Source of the DNA: Paraburkholderia aromaticivorans
Lineage (GTDB): Bacteria > Pseudomonadota > Gammaproteobacteria > Burkholderiales > Burkholderiaceae
DNA: 64,000 bases
Direction: 5' to 3'
Assembly (NCBI RefSeq): GCF_012689525.1
Contig: NZ_CP051515.1
Location: 3,038,001 to 3,102,000, forward strand
Shown one piece after another: positions 17,526 through 26,378 of this stretch (positions within the stretch are counted from its first letter, which is position 1; each line of letters opens with the position of its first letter). The position numbers and the translations under genes are program-made. The notes beneath the pieces are model-generated. The model made no database searches, was not told the origin of the DNA, and was given only the letters and a program-made list of their open reading frames with translations.

Positions 17526-18695
17526 CTAGAACTTGTGGTGAATCGCGACGCGCGCCACGGCTTGATGATTGTTCGACGAATCGCCGAGACTGCCGATATC
17601 CGCAACCGCCGCAGCGCCGGTGGAGCTCGTGCCGCTTGCGGTCTGGAAGGTGCCGAGGAGATAGACATCGGTACGCTTGGACAGCGCGTAGTCGACCAGC
17701 AACGAGAACTGGTTGTACTTCTGGTCGCCGATGTCGCCCTTCACCGCGTTCCCCTTCGTATAGTTGTATTCCCCCGACAGAGACAGCGCCGGCGTGAAGC
17801 GATAGAGCGCGTTCAACTCATAGCTGTTGAACGTCGCGGTCGCGCCACCGAATGCGCCGATATTCATGTACTTGGTATTCGAATACACCGCGCCGATCTT
17901 TGCCGGGCCGAAATCGTACGAGCCGCCTGTCGTGATGATTTGCAGCGAGTTGGCCGGCTTCGTGCCGAGATAGCCCGAGTTCAGCGAGTTGAACGTCGCG
18001 GCGCTCGCGTTGCTGTTCAGGATCGAGCCCAACGCCGACGGATTCTTGAACAGTTCATACGCGACCGCAATCCCGAACGGGCCGTGTCCGTAATTCGCAC
18101 CGAGGCTGTATCCGCTCGACTGCGAAATCTCGCCCGCCACACCGCCCAGACTCACCGTGCCGCCGAAAGTCAGGCCGTTGAAATTCGGGCTCGCGTATTT
18201 GATCGTGCTGTTCGCGCGAAACGTGTGGTTGACGTTGTCGAGGTCGCCCGGATGTTCCGTCGTCGATCCGCCATACGCCGCGGCATAGCCGTAGTTGCCG
18301 ACGTAGTCGTTGATGCTGTCGTACTGACGGCCCAACGTCACAGAGCCGAACGAGCTGCTGGCGAGGCCCACGTAGGCTTGCCGGCCGAATGCGGTGCCGC
18401 CTTGTCCGAACGCGCCCGTGCTGACGTTGATGCCCGACTCCAGCACGAAGATCGCCCTCAGGCCGCCGCCCAGATCTTCGGCGCCCCGGATGCCCCAGCG
18501 GCTGCCCTGCGTGCCCGCGTTGGAATCGACCGAGAATTGCCGGCCGCCTACGTTCTTGCCGTTCACTACGTTCTTCGCGTTGGTGTTGATCATCACGCCT
18601 TCATCGACAATGCCGTATAGCGTCACCGAGCTCTGCGCATGAGCGTTCACAGCAAAAGTACCCAATATCGATAATGCAAAAAGCGACTTTTTCAT
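17526..18695 (-). CDS. Trimeric outer-membrane porin (Burkholderia OpcP/OmpC-like)
   Basis: 389 residues. The signal peptide is residues 1-20 (MKKSLFALSILGTFAVNAHA), and the mature start QSSVTLYGIVDEGV is the hallmark of betaproteobacterial general porins. Alternating beta-strand patterns run throughout, with the GLKGAEDLG-type loop (here RWGIRGAEDLGGGLRAIFVLE) and a C-terminal phenylalanine (VAIHHKF) for BAM recognition. It would form a 16-stranded barrel passing small hydrophilic solutes. It is convergent with the dehydrogenase operon; co-location suggests but does not prove a role in uptake of the same substrate. Confidence 0.93.
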   Translation of the reverse strand: MKKSLFALSILGTFAVNAHAQSSVTLYGIVDEGVMINTNAKNVVNGKNVGGRQFSVDSNAGTQGSRWGIRGAEDLGGGLRAIFVLESGINVSTGAFGQGGTAFGRQAYVGLASSSFGSVTLGRQYDSINDYVGNYGYAAAYGGSTTEHPGDLDNVNHTFRANSTIKYASPNFNGLTFGGTVSLGGVAGEISQSSGYSLGANYGHGPFGIAVAYELFKNPSALGSILNSNASAATFNSLNSGYLGTKPANSLQIITTGGSYDFGPAKIGAVYSNTKYMNIGAFGGATATFNSYELNALYRFTPALSLSGEYNYTKGNAVKGDIGDQKYNQFSLLVDYALSKRTDVYLLGTFQTASGTSSTGAAAVADIGSLGDSSNNHQAVARVAIHHKF

Positions 18696-18876
18696 TCTGT
18701 CATCTCCACCAAGTCATGATTTATTTGTGCCTTAAACATTTCATTCTGTAATACTAATTAATTTGATGTCTTTACCGCATAAGCAATCCTCCTGCGAAAC
18801 CCGCAGCGGCGAGTTCGACTTAAAACTGTTCGACCGCGGCGCGCGGATGGGCTCCGCCGCGCCGCCGTCGGAACGA

Positions 18877-19629
18877 TCAGCCTAGAAAAGCGCCGCCGTT
18901 CGCATGAATCGCCTGGCCCGTCAGATAGCGTGCTGTCGGGCCGCACAGAAACTGCACGAGGCTTGCGACCTCGTCGGGCTGGCCGCGCCGGCCGAGCAAG
19001 GTGGTGCGCTCAGCGTGATGCGCGGGTTCCTTGTTGCCCGCCGCGCCGCCGCGCACGGTCGCGATCAAGCCGGGCACCACGCAATTGACCGTGATGCCGT
19101 CCGGACCCAGATCGTGCGCCAGCGCGCGCGTCAAACCGACGAGGCCCGCTTTCGCGGCGATCACGTGCGCGCGCCCCGCCGAACCGGCATGCGCGGACAT
19201 GCCGCCGATATTGACGATCGCGCCGGCCTTCGATTGCCGCAGATAGGGCAACGCCGCATGCGCGCACAGATACGCGCCGTCGAGAATCACCGACATCACT
19301 TCGCGCCAGCGCGCGTAATCCAGCTCCGCGAACGGCACTTCGCGACGCACCGCGGCGTTGTTGACGAGAATGTCGATCTGCCCGAAATGGTGAATCGCTG
19401 CTTCCATCAGACTTTGTGCGCCCGCCGGTTCGCTGACGTCGGCCAGATGTGCGGCCGCGCGGCCGCCCGCGGCCTCGATCGCGCGCACGACTTCGGCGGC
19501 CTCGTCGGCGGAACTGCGCGCATTGACGAGCACCGCGTTGCCCGCTGCCGCGAGTTGCAGCGCGATCTCGCGGCCGATATTGCGCGCCGCCCCGGTGACG
19601 ACCGCGACGCCGCTAACTTCTCCTTTCAT
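18877..19629 (-). CDS. SDR-family oxidoreductase-like protein with altered catalytic site
   Basis: 250 residues of the classical SDR fold. The NAD(P) motif TGAARNIG is at 12-19 and NNAA at 90-93. The expected YxxxK motif reads H155-V156-x3-K160: lysine is kept, tyrosine is replaced by valine with a neighbouring histidine, and the catalytic serine position is glycine. It may be catalytically altered or use another mechanism. A longer frame extends to 19980, but MKGEV at 19629 has GGAG ahead and overlaps the upstream MFS stop by four bases (19626-19629), so the two are translationally coupled. Confidence 0.82.
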   Translation of the reverse strand: MKGEVSGVAVVTGAARNIGREIALQLAAAGNAVLVNARSSADEAAEVVRAIEAAGGRAAAHLADVSEPAGAQSLMEAAIHHFGQIDILVNNAAVRREVPFAELDYARWREVMSVILDGAYLCAHAALPYLRQSKAGAIVNIGGMSAHAGSAGRAHVIAAKAGLVGLTRALAHDLGPDGITVNCVVPGLIATVRGGAAGNKEPAHHAERTTLLGRRGQPDEVASLVQFLCGPTARYLTGQAIHANGGAFLG

Positions 19630-20927
19630 GAATGCACTCCCAGTGATTCCGTTGATAGTGTGGGTTTCGCGCTGGCTTGCAGCGGCCGGTCGGGACGAAT
19701 CCAGAACGACAGCGCAATGCCGACCAGCAACAGCGCGATCGACATCACGAACGGCAGGCGATAGCTGCCCGTCATGTCGGTAATCAGGCCGAACGCGACC
19801 GGCGACACGACCGCCGCGAGACCGGCCGCCGTGCTGATGAAGCCGCTCGCGACGCCCGCAAAGGCCGGCGCGATATCCATCGGCACGGCCCAGATCGGGC
19901 CTTCGGTCGATTCGAGGCAGAACAATGCGGCGGCCAGACACAGTGCGATCAGGGTCCGGTCCCGCACGAACAGCACGCACGTGAGGAATACCAGCGAGCC
20001 TGCGAAGCCCATGATGATCACGTTGCGGCGCGCCGTGTTCAGATTGCCGGTGCGTCGATAGATCGCGTCGGTCAACAAGCCGCCCGCCGTATCACCGACC
20101 ACGCCGGCGAGAAACACGCCCGACGTAAACAGCGCCGTGCTTTTCAGATCGATGCCGTACTCGCCGACAAAGAAGCTCGGCAGCCAGCTCAGATACAGCC
20201 ACAGCGTCCATGCATGACAGAAGAACACCAGCGTGACCGGCATGATGCGCCGGATCAGCGGCCACCATGGCACCGCCGTGCGATGGCGCGGACCGGCATA
20301 CGGCGGCAACGTATCCACTTCAGCGGCGGTGATCGACGGATGCGTGCGCGGATCGTCGCGGAAATACAGCGCCCACACGACCACCCAGATCGCGCTGACG
20401 CAGCCCAGCGCGACAAACGCGCCTCGCCAGCCGAGCAGCGGAATCATCAGCACGAGCAGCGGCGGCGTGACGGTGGCCGCCAGGCGAGCAGCCGAGTGCG
20501 TGAAGCCCTGTGCGAAGCCGCGTTTTACCGACGGAACCCAGTTGGCCATCGCGCGCGTGGCGTTCGGAATCGTGCCGGCCTCGCCGAGACCGACCAGCGC
20601 GCGCGAGAGCACCAGCGTCATGAGGCCGCCGGTCACGCCGGTCGCGAGCGTGCCGAGCGTCCACAGGATGCCCGAGAACGCCAGCATCCGGCGAGGTCCG
20701 ATCTTGTCGCCGAGATAGCCGTTGATGACCTGGAAGATCGCATAACAATAGCCGAACGCCGAGAGCGCGATGCCGAGCTGCGTATTCGAGAGATGCATCT
20801 CCGATTTCAATAGCGGCGCCGCGATGGAAAGATTGACCCGGTCGACGTATTCGATGAAATACATCGCGCAGATGAGCATGAATACTCTGCCCGTCGTGCC
20901 GGTAAACATGCCAGCTTTCGCTTTCAT
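19626..20927 (-). CDS. MFS transporter, anion:cation symporter (ACS/glucarate-like) type
   Basis: 433 residues from ATG 20927 with twelve membrane segments. YFIEYVDRVNLSIAAPLL in the first helix and GYLGDKIGPRRML between helices 2 and 3 are typical of the ACS branch that imports sugar acids and aromatic or organic acids with protons. An upstream in-frame extension to 21029 lacks family similarity. It forms an operon with the SDR, whose start its stop overlaps. Substrate unknown. Confidence 0.87.
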   Translation of the reverse strand: MKAKAGMFTGTTGRVFMLICAMYFIEYVDRVNLSIAAPLLKSEMHLSNTQLGIALSAFGYCYAIFQVINGYLGDKIGPRRMLAFSGILWTLGTLATGVTGGLMTLVLSRALVGLGEAGTIPNATRAMANWVPSVKRGFAQGFTHSAARLAATVTPPLLVLMIPLLGWRGAFVALGCVSAIWVVVWALYFRDDPRTHPSITAAEVDTLPPYAGPRHRTAVPWWPLIRRIMPVTLVFFCHAWTLWLYLSWLPSFFVGEYGIDLKSTALFTSGVFLAGVVGDTAGGLLTDAIYRRTGNLNTARRNVIIMGFAGSLVFLTCVLFVRDRTLIALCLAAALFCLESTEGPIWAVPMDIAPAFAGVASGFISTAAGLAAVVSPVAFGLITDMTGSYRLPFVMSIALLLVGIALSFWIRPDRPLQASAKPTLSTESLGVHS

Positions 20928-21044
20928 CTTGAACCGCCCCGCCGGTGACCGCGACTGTGACCTTGATGCATGGTTTGCTCCTTCAGTTTCGATTGCCGCC
21001 GACGCCCTGCGGCGCGCGACGTACATCATTCGGAATACGTACGA

Positions 21045-22328
21045 TCATTTCTGCAGTGCCCGGTGCGCGGTTTCCGGCGCCCACTTCACGCAGAACAGAC
21101 CGACCAGATAGATCAGCGAGACAGCGGTGATCGCGAGCGGATAGGAACCGAACATCGCCGCGAGCGCGCCGACAATCGACGGCCCCGCCGCGCCGAGCAC
21201 GCGGCCGAAGCTGAAAGCGAATCCAGAACCGAGCGCCCGCTGCATCGTCGGGAACATTTCGGGCAGCCAGATCGTGAACAGCGAGAACACGCCGCTCGTG
21301 AAAAAGCCAAGCAGCGGCAGTGTGATCAGGAATAGCGGCAGGCTTTTCAGCAACACCACGATGCCGAAGTACGACGTGACGTTGCAGATCAGCGCGCCGG
21401 AGAAGAACAGCGTGGCGACTGATTTTCGGCGCGGAATCCAGCGCACGATCCACGGCATCGCGACGCATCCCGCGAGCGTGCCGACGCTCAGAATCAGGCC
21501 GCTCAGCGAGCCGAGATACTGCGCATCGGCAACGGATGCGCCGCCCGCGCGCTGCCAGGTAATCACGAGCGTCGGAATCCAGAACGTCGACGACCACAGC
21601 CCGAAGATCAGGCACGTCATCATTAGCGCCGCCGACCAGGTCGTGCGCGACATGCCAGGCGCGAACAGGTCGCGGACGCGCGCACGCGGACCCAGTGCGC
21701 GGCGCTGTTCTTGCCAGCGGCGCGACTCCGGCACGCCGAGCCGCAGCCAGATCGTCAGCAACGCGGGCGCGCTGCCGATCAGAAACAGGATGCGCCAGCC
21801 GCCCAGCGGCAAAATCACCAGCGCGGCGGCGGATGCCAGCAGAAAGCCGATCGGCGTGCCGGTATGCAGCCATCCCGACAGACGCTCGCGCAAATGCTCC
21901 GGCACCGACTCCTGCAACAACGGCGCGCCGGCAGCCCACTCGCCGCCTATGCCAAAGCCCGTCAGAAAACGAAAGATCGCGAACGACACGATGCCTGGCG
22001 CGAGCCCGCAGGCGCCGGTAAAGATCGAATAGATGAGGATCGTCGCGCACATGGTCGGCACACGGCCGAAGCGGTCCGCGCACCAGCCCCAGAACATCGA
22101 ACAGGCCCAGCCGAGCATGAACAGGCTGAACATCAAACCGCCGAGCCGCGCGATATGCGCGTGATCGGCCACGAAGCCGCTTTTCGGCAGCAACTCGGTC
22201 AACGCCGGCACGATCACGTAGATGTAGATGGCGTTGTCGAAGCCGTCCAGCATCCAGCCCGCCCAGGTGGCGATAAAGACGCGATACGGACGCGCTGCTG
22301 CGACTGCCACACCGACGGAACCCGACAT
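21045..22328 (-). CDS. MFS transporter, AAHS/sialate-like organic-acid symporter
   Basis: 427 residues with twelve membrane segments. The motifs WAGWMLDGFDNAIYIYVIV in helix 1 and GWCADRFGRVPTM after helix 2 mark the metabolite:H+ symporter/aromatic acid group. ATG 22328 follows CAGGAG by eight bases; the GTG six codons earlier is less likely. A TGTCGACA site lies about 55 bases upstream, matching those in the GntR/MmgE promoter, so it is likely in the same regulon. A second carrier (19626) lies just downstream, 117 bases away. Confidence 0.87.
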   Translation of the reverse strand: MSGSVGVAVAAARPYRVFIATWAGWMLDGFDNAIYIYVIVPALTELLPKSGFVADHAHIARLGGLMFSLFMLGWACSMFWGWCADRFGRVPTMCATILIYSIFTGACGLAPGIVSFAIFRFLTGFGIGGEWAAGAPLLQESVPEHLRERLSGWLHTGTPIGFLLASAAALVILPLGGWRILFLIGSAPALLTIWLRLGVPESRRWQEQRRALGPRARVRDLFAPGMSRTTWSAALMMTCLIFGLWSSTFWIPTLVITWQRAGGASVADAQYLGSLSGLILSVGTLAGCVAMPWIVRWIPRRKSVATLFFSGALICNVTSYFGIVVLLKSLPLFLITLPLLGFFTSGVFSLFTIWLPEMFPTMQRALGSGFAFSFGRVLGAAGPSIVGALAAMFGSYPLAITAVSLIYLVGLFCVKWAPETAHRALQK

Positions 22329-22381
22329 CTCGTCTCCTGAATCCACGGTCCGCCGCGTTCGTGGGTATTGCGGCTTGTGTT

Positions 22382-22392
22382 ATGTCGACAAT
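22382..22392. promoter_or_regulatory. GTCGAC-type GntR operator before MFS gene
   Basis: ATGTCGACAAT shares ten bases with the ATTGTCGACAAT palindrome at 23895 and has the perfect core TGTCGACA (22383-22390). It lies upstream of the carrier gene that starts at 22328. The shared motif suggests control by the GntR protein encoded at 24025. Confidence 0.5.
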
Positions 22393-22461
22393 GTTATCGA
22401 TGACGCGTTTGGTGCTTCGCGCGAGGCGCGCGTCATCTTCGGTACTGCATGTGCTCTTCTT

Positions 22462-23829
22462 TTACGACGTCTTCTCGACACCGACAGGGCGCGCCAGCTC
22501 CGCCAGCGTCGCGATGTTGTCCAGCGATTCCATCTGCCACCCCGCTTCGAGCAGCTTCTCGGCGTGCGCGCCGCCCAGAATCGGTTCGACCAGATCGGTG
22601 AACTTGGCGGCCAACTCGGCATTGCTCATCGGCCGATCGATGCTGCCGATCGCATGCTCGACGTGCTTCTCGAGCCGCTCGCCGTTGGTCAGCGTGATCG
22701 TGATGTGAACGGCGTCGGCCGGCATCGCGGGATCGATCTCGGCGGTGACCTTGTCGCGCAGTCGTACCGTCGCGGCGTCGTGAACGGCCGCATCGCTGTA
22801 CTGATGTTCGCCGGCGCGACCGTCGATGATCGCCACCGCCGCCGAGTGATAGACGCTGAACTTGCCGTCGAGCCCGGTCTGCGGCGTGCGTTTGCCGGTC
22901 AGTTCGAGCACCAGCGGATGCACCTTCAGCAACACCGACGCAATCGCGTCCGCCTTCAACGCATGTTCGTTGCGCAACTGGATGCAACCGTCGATCGCCG
23001 GATGGATCACGATGCCGCACGCAAACGGCTTATACGAATTCAGCAGACTTTCATGGCGCTCGCCGAGCCCTTCAGTGATTTCCGCGTAGTTGCGATGCGT
23101 GCTCGTCACGTTCGCCCAGCCGCGTTTCGCTTCGATGCCCTGCTGCGAACTCGTGTAGCCGCGCGCCGCCAGCAACGCCGACACGAGGCCGTTCTGCGCC
23201 GCGCGTCCCGGATGGAAGCTCTTGGTCATCGTGCCGAACATCTCGCGCAGGCCGACCGGCTGCGTCGCCGCGAGACCTAGCGCCCAGATCATCTGCTGTT
23301 CGTCGAGCCCGAGCAGCTTGCCTGCGGCGGCCGCCGCGCCGAACACACCCGCCGTGCCGGTAATGTGCCAGCCGATGTCGTAGTGGTTCGGGTACACCGC
23401 ATTGCCGATCCGGCATTCGGTTTCGATGCCGAGCGTCAGCGCGAGAATGAACTCCTTGCCGCTGACCGGTCGATGCTCAGCCAGCGCAAGAATCGCCGAC
23501 GCCACCGGCCCCGCCGGATGAATCACGGTCTTCAGGTGCGTATCGTCGAAGTCAAAGACGTGCGAGCTGATGCCGTTGAAGAGCGCGGCGCTCAGCACGT
23601 CCACCTTCTCGGTGCGGCCGAGCACGGTCGCCTGTGCCGGGCCGCCGAACGGCGCGAGCGCCGCCATGGCGATCTCGACCGCTTCATGCCGCGACGCGCC
23701 GACCGCACAGCCCATCCAGTTGACGAAAGTGCGCACCGCGTGGTCGCGCACGGCTTGCGGCAGGCTGTCGGCGCGCGCGTTGACGAGATAACGCGCGAGA
23801 GTTTGAGTGACGCGATCGGCTTGGGTCAT
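22462..23829 (-). CDS. MmgE/PrpD-family protein
   Basis: 455 residues, full length. HVFDFDDTHLKTVIHPAGPV, IGWHITGTAGVFG and MTKSFHPGRAAQNG match the helical domain of PrpD and cis-aconitate-decarboxylase relatives; CGIVIHPAIDGC opens the C-terminal domain. It closely resembles the protein at 10613 (same DDTHL-TVIHPA and GTMTK-HPG blocks) and is more distant from the one at 24848. It is divergent from the GntR gene, with two GTCGAC operators between them. Likely dehydrates, decarboxylates or isomerises a carboxylic acid brought in by the neighbouring carrier. Confidence 0.88.
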   Translation of the reverse strand: MTQADRVTQTLARYLVNARADSLPQAVRDHAVRTFVNWMGCAVGASRHEAVEIAMAALAPFGGPAQATVLGRTEKVDVLSAALFNGISSHVFDFDDTHLKTVIHPAGPVASAILALAEHRPVSGKEFILALTLGIETECRIGNAVYPNHYDIGWHITGTAGVFGAAAAAGKLLGLDEQQMIWALGLAATQPVGLREMFGTMTKSFHPGRAAQNGLVSALLAARGYTSSQQGIEAKRGWANVTSTHRNYAEITEGLGERHESLLNSYKPFACGIVIHPAIDGCIQLRNEHALKADAIASVLLKVHPLVLELTGKRTPQTGLDGKFSVYHSAAVAIIDGRAGEHQYSDAAVHDAATVRLRDKVTAEIDPAMPADAVHITITLTNGERLEKHVEHAIGSIDRPMSNAELAAKFTDLVEPILGGAHAEKLLEAGWQMESLDNIATLAELARPVGVEKTS

Positions 23830-23893
23830 CGGATCGTAGAGAGTAGTGAGGCCATGAAAAGGGAATCGGCAGGGTACAAGATCGCATTGTACA

Positions 23894-23907
23894 TATTGTC
23901 GACAATA
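23894..23907. promoter_or_regulatory. GntR operator, perfect 14-bp palindrome
   Basis: TATTGTCGACAATA is a perfect 14-base palindrome 65 bases upstream of the MmgE start (23829) and 118 before the GntR start. It resembles the short palindromes bound by FadR/FCD regulators. Confidence 0.6.
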
Positions 23908-23956
23908 CGCAAATCATGGCAAATTCTAGTTGCGCACTTGCGTTGTGGATAGTATG

Positions 23957-23966
23957 TTGTCGACAA
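23957..23966. promoter_or_regulatory. GntR operator, second site
   Basis: TTGTCGACAA repeats the core of the 23894 site. The two centres are about 61 bases apart, placing both on similar helix faces, as expected for autoregulation and repression of both divergent genes. Confidence 0.55.
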
Positions 23967-24024
23967 TCTTCAAGACGCAATGTGCGTTGTACACTGCCAG
24001 CTTTTCCCCAAAACAGGTCCGTCT

Positions 24025-24774
24025 ATGCCCCGCCCCACCACTTCGCTCGAGTTGCTTCGCTCCGTCACGCTGTCCGGTCTCGTGCAAGAGGAAATTCTCC
24101 GTCGCATCAAGACGGGTGAGCTCGAGGCCGGCATGAAACTCAACGAGATGGATCTCGCCGACCATCTGAAAATCAGCCGCAGTCCCGTGCGCGAAGCGTT
24201 TCGCGCGCTCGAGGAAGCGGGCCTCGTGTGGCTCGAAAAGAATCGCGGCGTCTACATTCGCGAGATTTCCGACGACGAAGCTGCCGAGCTCTATGAAGTG
24301 CGCGCCGGCCTCGACGAAATGGCCGGCCGCCGGCTGGCCTCGAAGATCACCGACGCGCAGTTGCAGGAACTCCACGCCATGCTCGATCAGCTCGAAGCCA
24401 GTTCGATCCACGGCGAGCTGAACAATTACTTCACGCTGAATATCGCCTTTCACGACCGGCTGGTCGAACTGTCGGGCAACGCGACGATGCTCGGTCTGTA
24501 CCGGCAAACGATCAACCGTATGCATCTGCTGCGCCGGCGCGGCTTTTCGATCGCGGGCAGTTCGCAGGCGTCGCACACCGAACACCGCCTGATTCTCGAC
24601 GCGCTGGCGAGCCGCGATCCCGAAGCCGTCGCGACGGCGATGCGCCAGCACGTGCAGGCGGGCTTCCAGCGCGCGATCGCCGCACATAACGCGGAAGACG
24701 CCGCGCCCTCGCCCGCCGGCAGCGCCGCCTCCGGCAAAACGCCGCGAGCCACCGTCGCCGAAGGTCCGCACTAA
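24025..24774 (+). CDS. GntR-family regulator (FCD type)
   Basis: 249 residues from ATG 24025. The winged HTH at about 12-78 includes NEMDLADHLKISRSPVREAF; the FCD domain (about 85-205) includes ELYEVRAGLDEMAGRRLA and the metal-site histidines in NIAFHDRLVELSGN and SHTEHRLILDAL. The tail of about 35 residues is low complexity. A frame opens earlier at 23980 but overlaps the second operator region. It sits between two MmgE genes and is divergent from one. With the three GTCGAC sites it probably represses this catabolic cluster until a carboxylic acid inducer binds. Confidence 0.9.
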   Translation: MPRPTTSLELLRSVTLSGLVQEEILRRIKTGELEAGMKLNEMDLADHLKISRSPVREAFRALEEAGLVWLEKNRGVYIREISDDEAAELYEVRAGLDEMAGRRLASKITDAQLQELHAMLDQLEASSIHGELNNYFTLNIAFHDRLVELSGNATMLGLYRQTINRMHLLRRRGFSIAGSSQASHTEHRLILDALASRDPEAVATAMRQHVQAGFQRAIAAHNAEDAAPSPAGSAASGKTPRATVAEGPH

Positions 24775-24847
24775 GCCTCACAGCGCGCCCGGAACGCGTG
24801 GCACGGCGGTGCACGCATTTCATTACCGACTCGGAGTGGTCACCTGT

Positions 24848-26233
24848 ATGAGCGTTGAAAAACCAGAAGGACACGGAATCGTTGGCGAAAAACTCGGCGC
24901 CTGGATTGCTGACGTGCACGCGTCGGCATTGCCTGCACAGACTGTCGAAATCGCCCGTCTGCTGCTGCTCGATGTGACGGGTTTGTGCATCGCCGGGCGT
25001 GACGAATCGTATATCCGCGCGACGCTGCAAGCCACCGATGCAGGCGGCGCCTGCACTGCCCTCGGCCACGCAGGCAGCTTCAGTGCATTCGATGCGGCGC
25101 TGATCAACGGTACCGCCGCGCACGGCGAAGATTACGACGACACCTTCGAAGGCGGTCCGGTGCATTCAGGCGCGGTGGTCGTGCCCGCGGTGCTGGCGGC
25201 GTGCGAACGCGAAGGTCTCGGTGGCGAGGCGCTGCTGCGCGGCATCGCGGTCGGCACGGAGTTGATGTGCCGGCTGAGCCTCGTCGCGCCGCGCGCGATC
25301 CATACGGCCGGCTTTCATCCGACGGCGGTGATCGGCGCACTCGCGGCAGCGGGCGGCGTCGCGAGTGCGTTACGCCTGAATCCGCAGCAGGCCACGTCGG
25401 CGCTTGGTATCGCGGGCAGCATGGCGGCGGGGATCATCGAGTATCTGGCGGAAGGCACCTCGACCAAGCGGATGCACGCCGGATGGGCCGCGCAGTCGGG
25501 CATTCGCGCGGCGTTGATGGCGCGCGGCGGCTTCGACGGTCCGCGCACCGTGCTCGAAGGCAAGCACGGTTTCTTCAAGGCGTTCGCACCGTCACGCGCA
25601 CCCGATTTCTCGCCCGTGCTCGATACGCTCGGCAAGTCGTGGATCATGGAGACGATCGCGTTCAAACCTTATGCGTGCGGGACGATGACCCAGCCGTATA
25701 TCGATTGCGCGATCGCACTCGCGGAGCGCGGCGTGCAGGCGGAAGAGATTCGCGACATCGTGTGCGAGGTCGGCGAAGGCACGGTGCATCGGCTGTGGGA
25801 AGAACTCGCGGTCAAGCATCGGCCGCCGACCGCTTACGCCGCCAAATTCAGCACGCCGTTCTGCATGGCCGTGGGTTTCTTCGATCGCAAGGCGGGCTTC
25901 AGCCAGTTCACCGAAGCGCGCATTCACGATCCGGCGGTGCTCGCGCTGGCCGGCAAGATCCGCTACGTGATCGATCCGGACAACGAGTATCCGAGCAATT
26001 TCACCGGCCATCTGCGCGCGACGCTCAACGACGGCACCGTTAAGGAAGTGCGTCAACCGCACATGCGCGGCGGCGCGCGCGAACCGCTGTCGGGCGCCGA
26101 GCTCGCCACTAAATTCACCGACAACGCGCAGCACGGCGGCTGGAGTGCGGCACTCGCCGACGAGGCGCGCGTATGGTGTGAGACGGTGTTCAGCGAGCCG
26201 GCACTCGGCGCGATCGCGCAGTTCCGGCAATAG
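24848..26233 (+). CDS. MmgE/PrpD-family protein
   Basis: 461 residues from ATG 24848. AAHGEDYDDTFEGGPVHSG replaces the DDTHL-VIHPA block of the other two copies, and FHPTAVIGALAAAGG and EGKHGFFKAF identify the helical domain; CGTMTQPYIDCA opens the second domain. It belongs to a different branch from the proteins at 10613 and 22462, so a different substrate or step is likely. It follows the GntR gene by 73 bases in the same direction and may be co-transcribed. A GGAG lies eleven bases before the start. Confidence 0.87.
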   Translation: MSVEKPEGHGIVGEKLGAWIADVHASALPAQTVEIARLLLLDVTGLCIAGRDESYIRATLQATDAGGACTALGHAGSFSAFDAALINGTAAHGEDYDDTFEGGPVHSGAVVVPAVLAACEREGLGGEALLRGIAVGTELMCRLSLVAPRAIHTAGFHPTAVIGALAAAGGVASALRLNPQQATSALGIAGSMAAGIIEYLAEGTSTKRMHAGWAAQSGIRAALMARGGFDGPRTVLEGKHGFFKAFAPSRAPDFSPVLDTLGKSWIMETIAFKPYACGTMTQPYIDCAIALAERGVQAEEIRDIVCEVGEGTVHRLWEELAVKHRPPTAYAAKFSTPFCMAVGFFDRKAGFSQFTEARIHDPAVLALAGKIRYVIDPDNEYPSNFTGHLRATLNDGTVKEVRQPHMRGGAREPLSGAELATKFTDNAQHGGWSAALADEARVWCETVFSEPALGAIAQFRQ

Positions 26234-26244
26234 ACGGGGCGATG

Positions 26245-26276
26245 CGAACGACGTCCTGACTGATCGGCGTCGTTCG
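26245..26276. terminator. Possible terminator hairpin
   Basis: CGAACGACG (26245-26253) pairs perfectly with CGTCGTTCG (26268-26276) around a 14-base loop, twelve bases after the MmgE stop and between convergent genes. No T-tract follows, so efficiency is uncertain. Confidence 0.4.
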
Positions 26277-26378
26277 TTGATGACACGTAGCGCCTCGTCG
26301 GCGCAAAGCGGACACCGCAGCCACTTCCGCACGGACACCCGGGCGCACGGCGCTGCCTATGCCTGCGATGCACACGAC

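Noticed and set aside
17457..18620. Long + strand ORF (387 codons) opposite the porin
   Set aside because: Arginine-rich shadow frame antisense to a clear porin with signal peptide and C-terminal phenylalanine.
19630..19980. N-terminal extension of the SDR gene
   Set aside because: Overlaps the MFS coding frame; the conserved SDR start is at 19629 with a ribosome site.
24848..26233. cis-Aconitate decarboxylase as a firm name for an MmgE/PrpD copy
   Set aside because: The family has several activities, and no visible residue pattern or neighbour decides between them.
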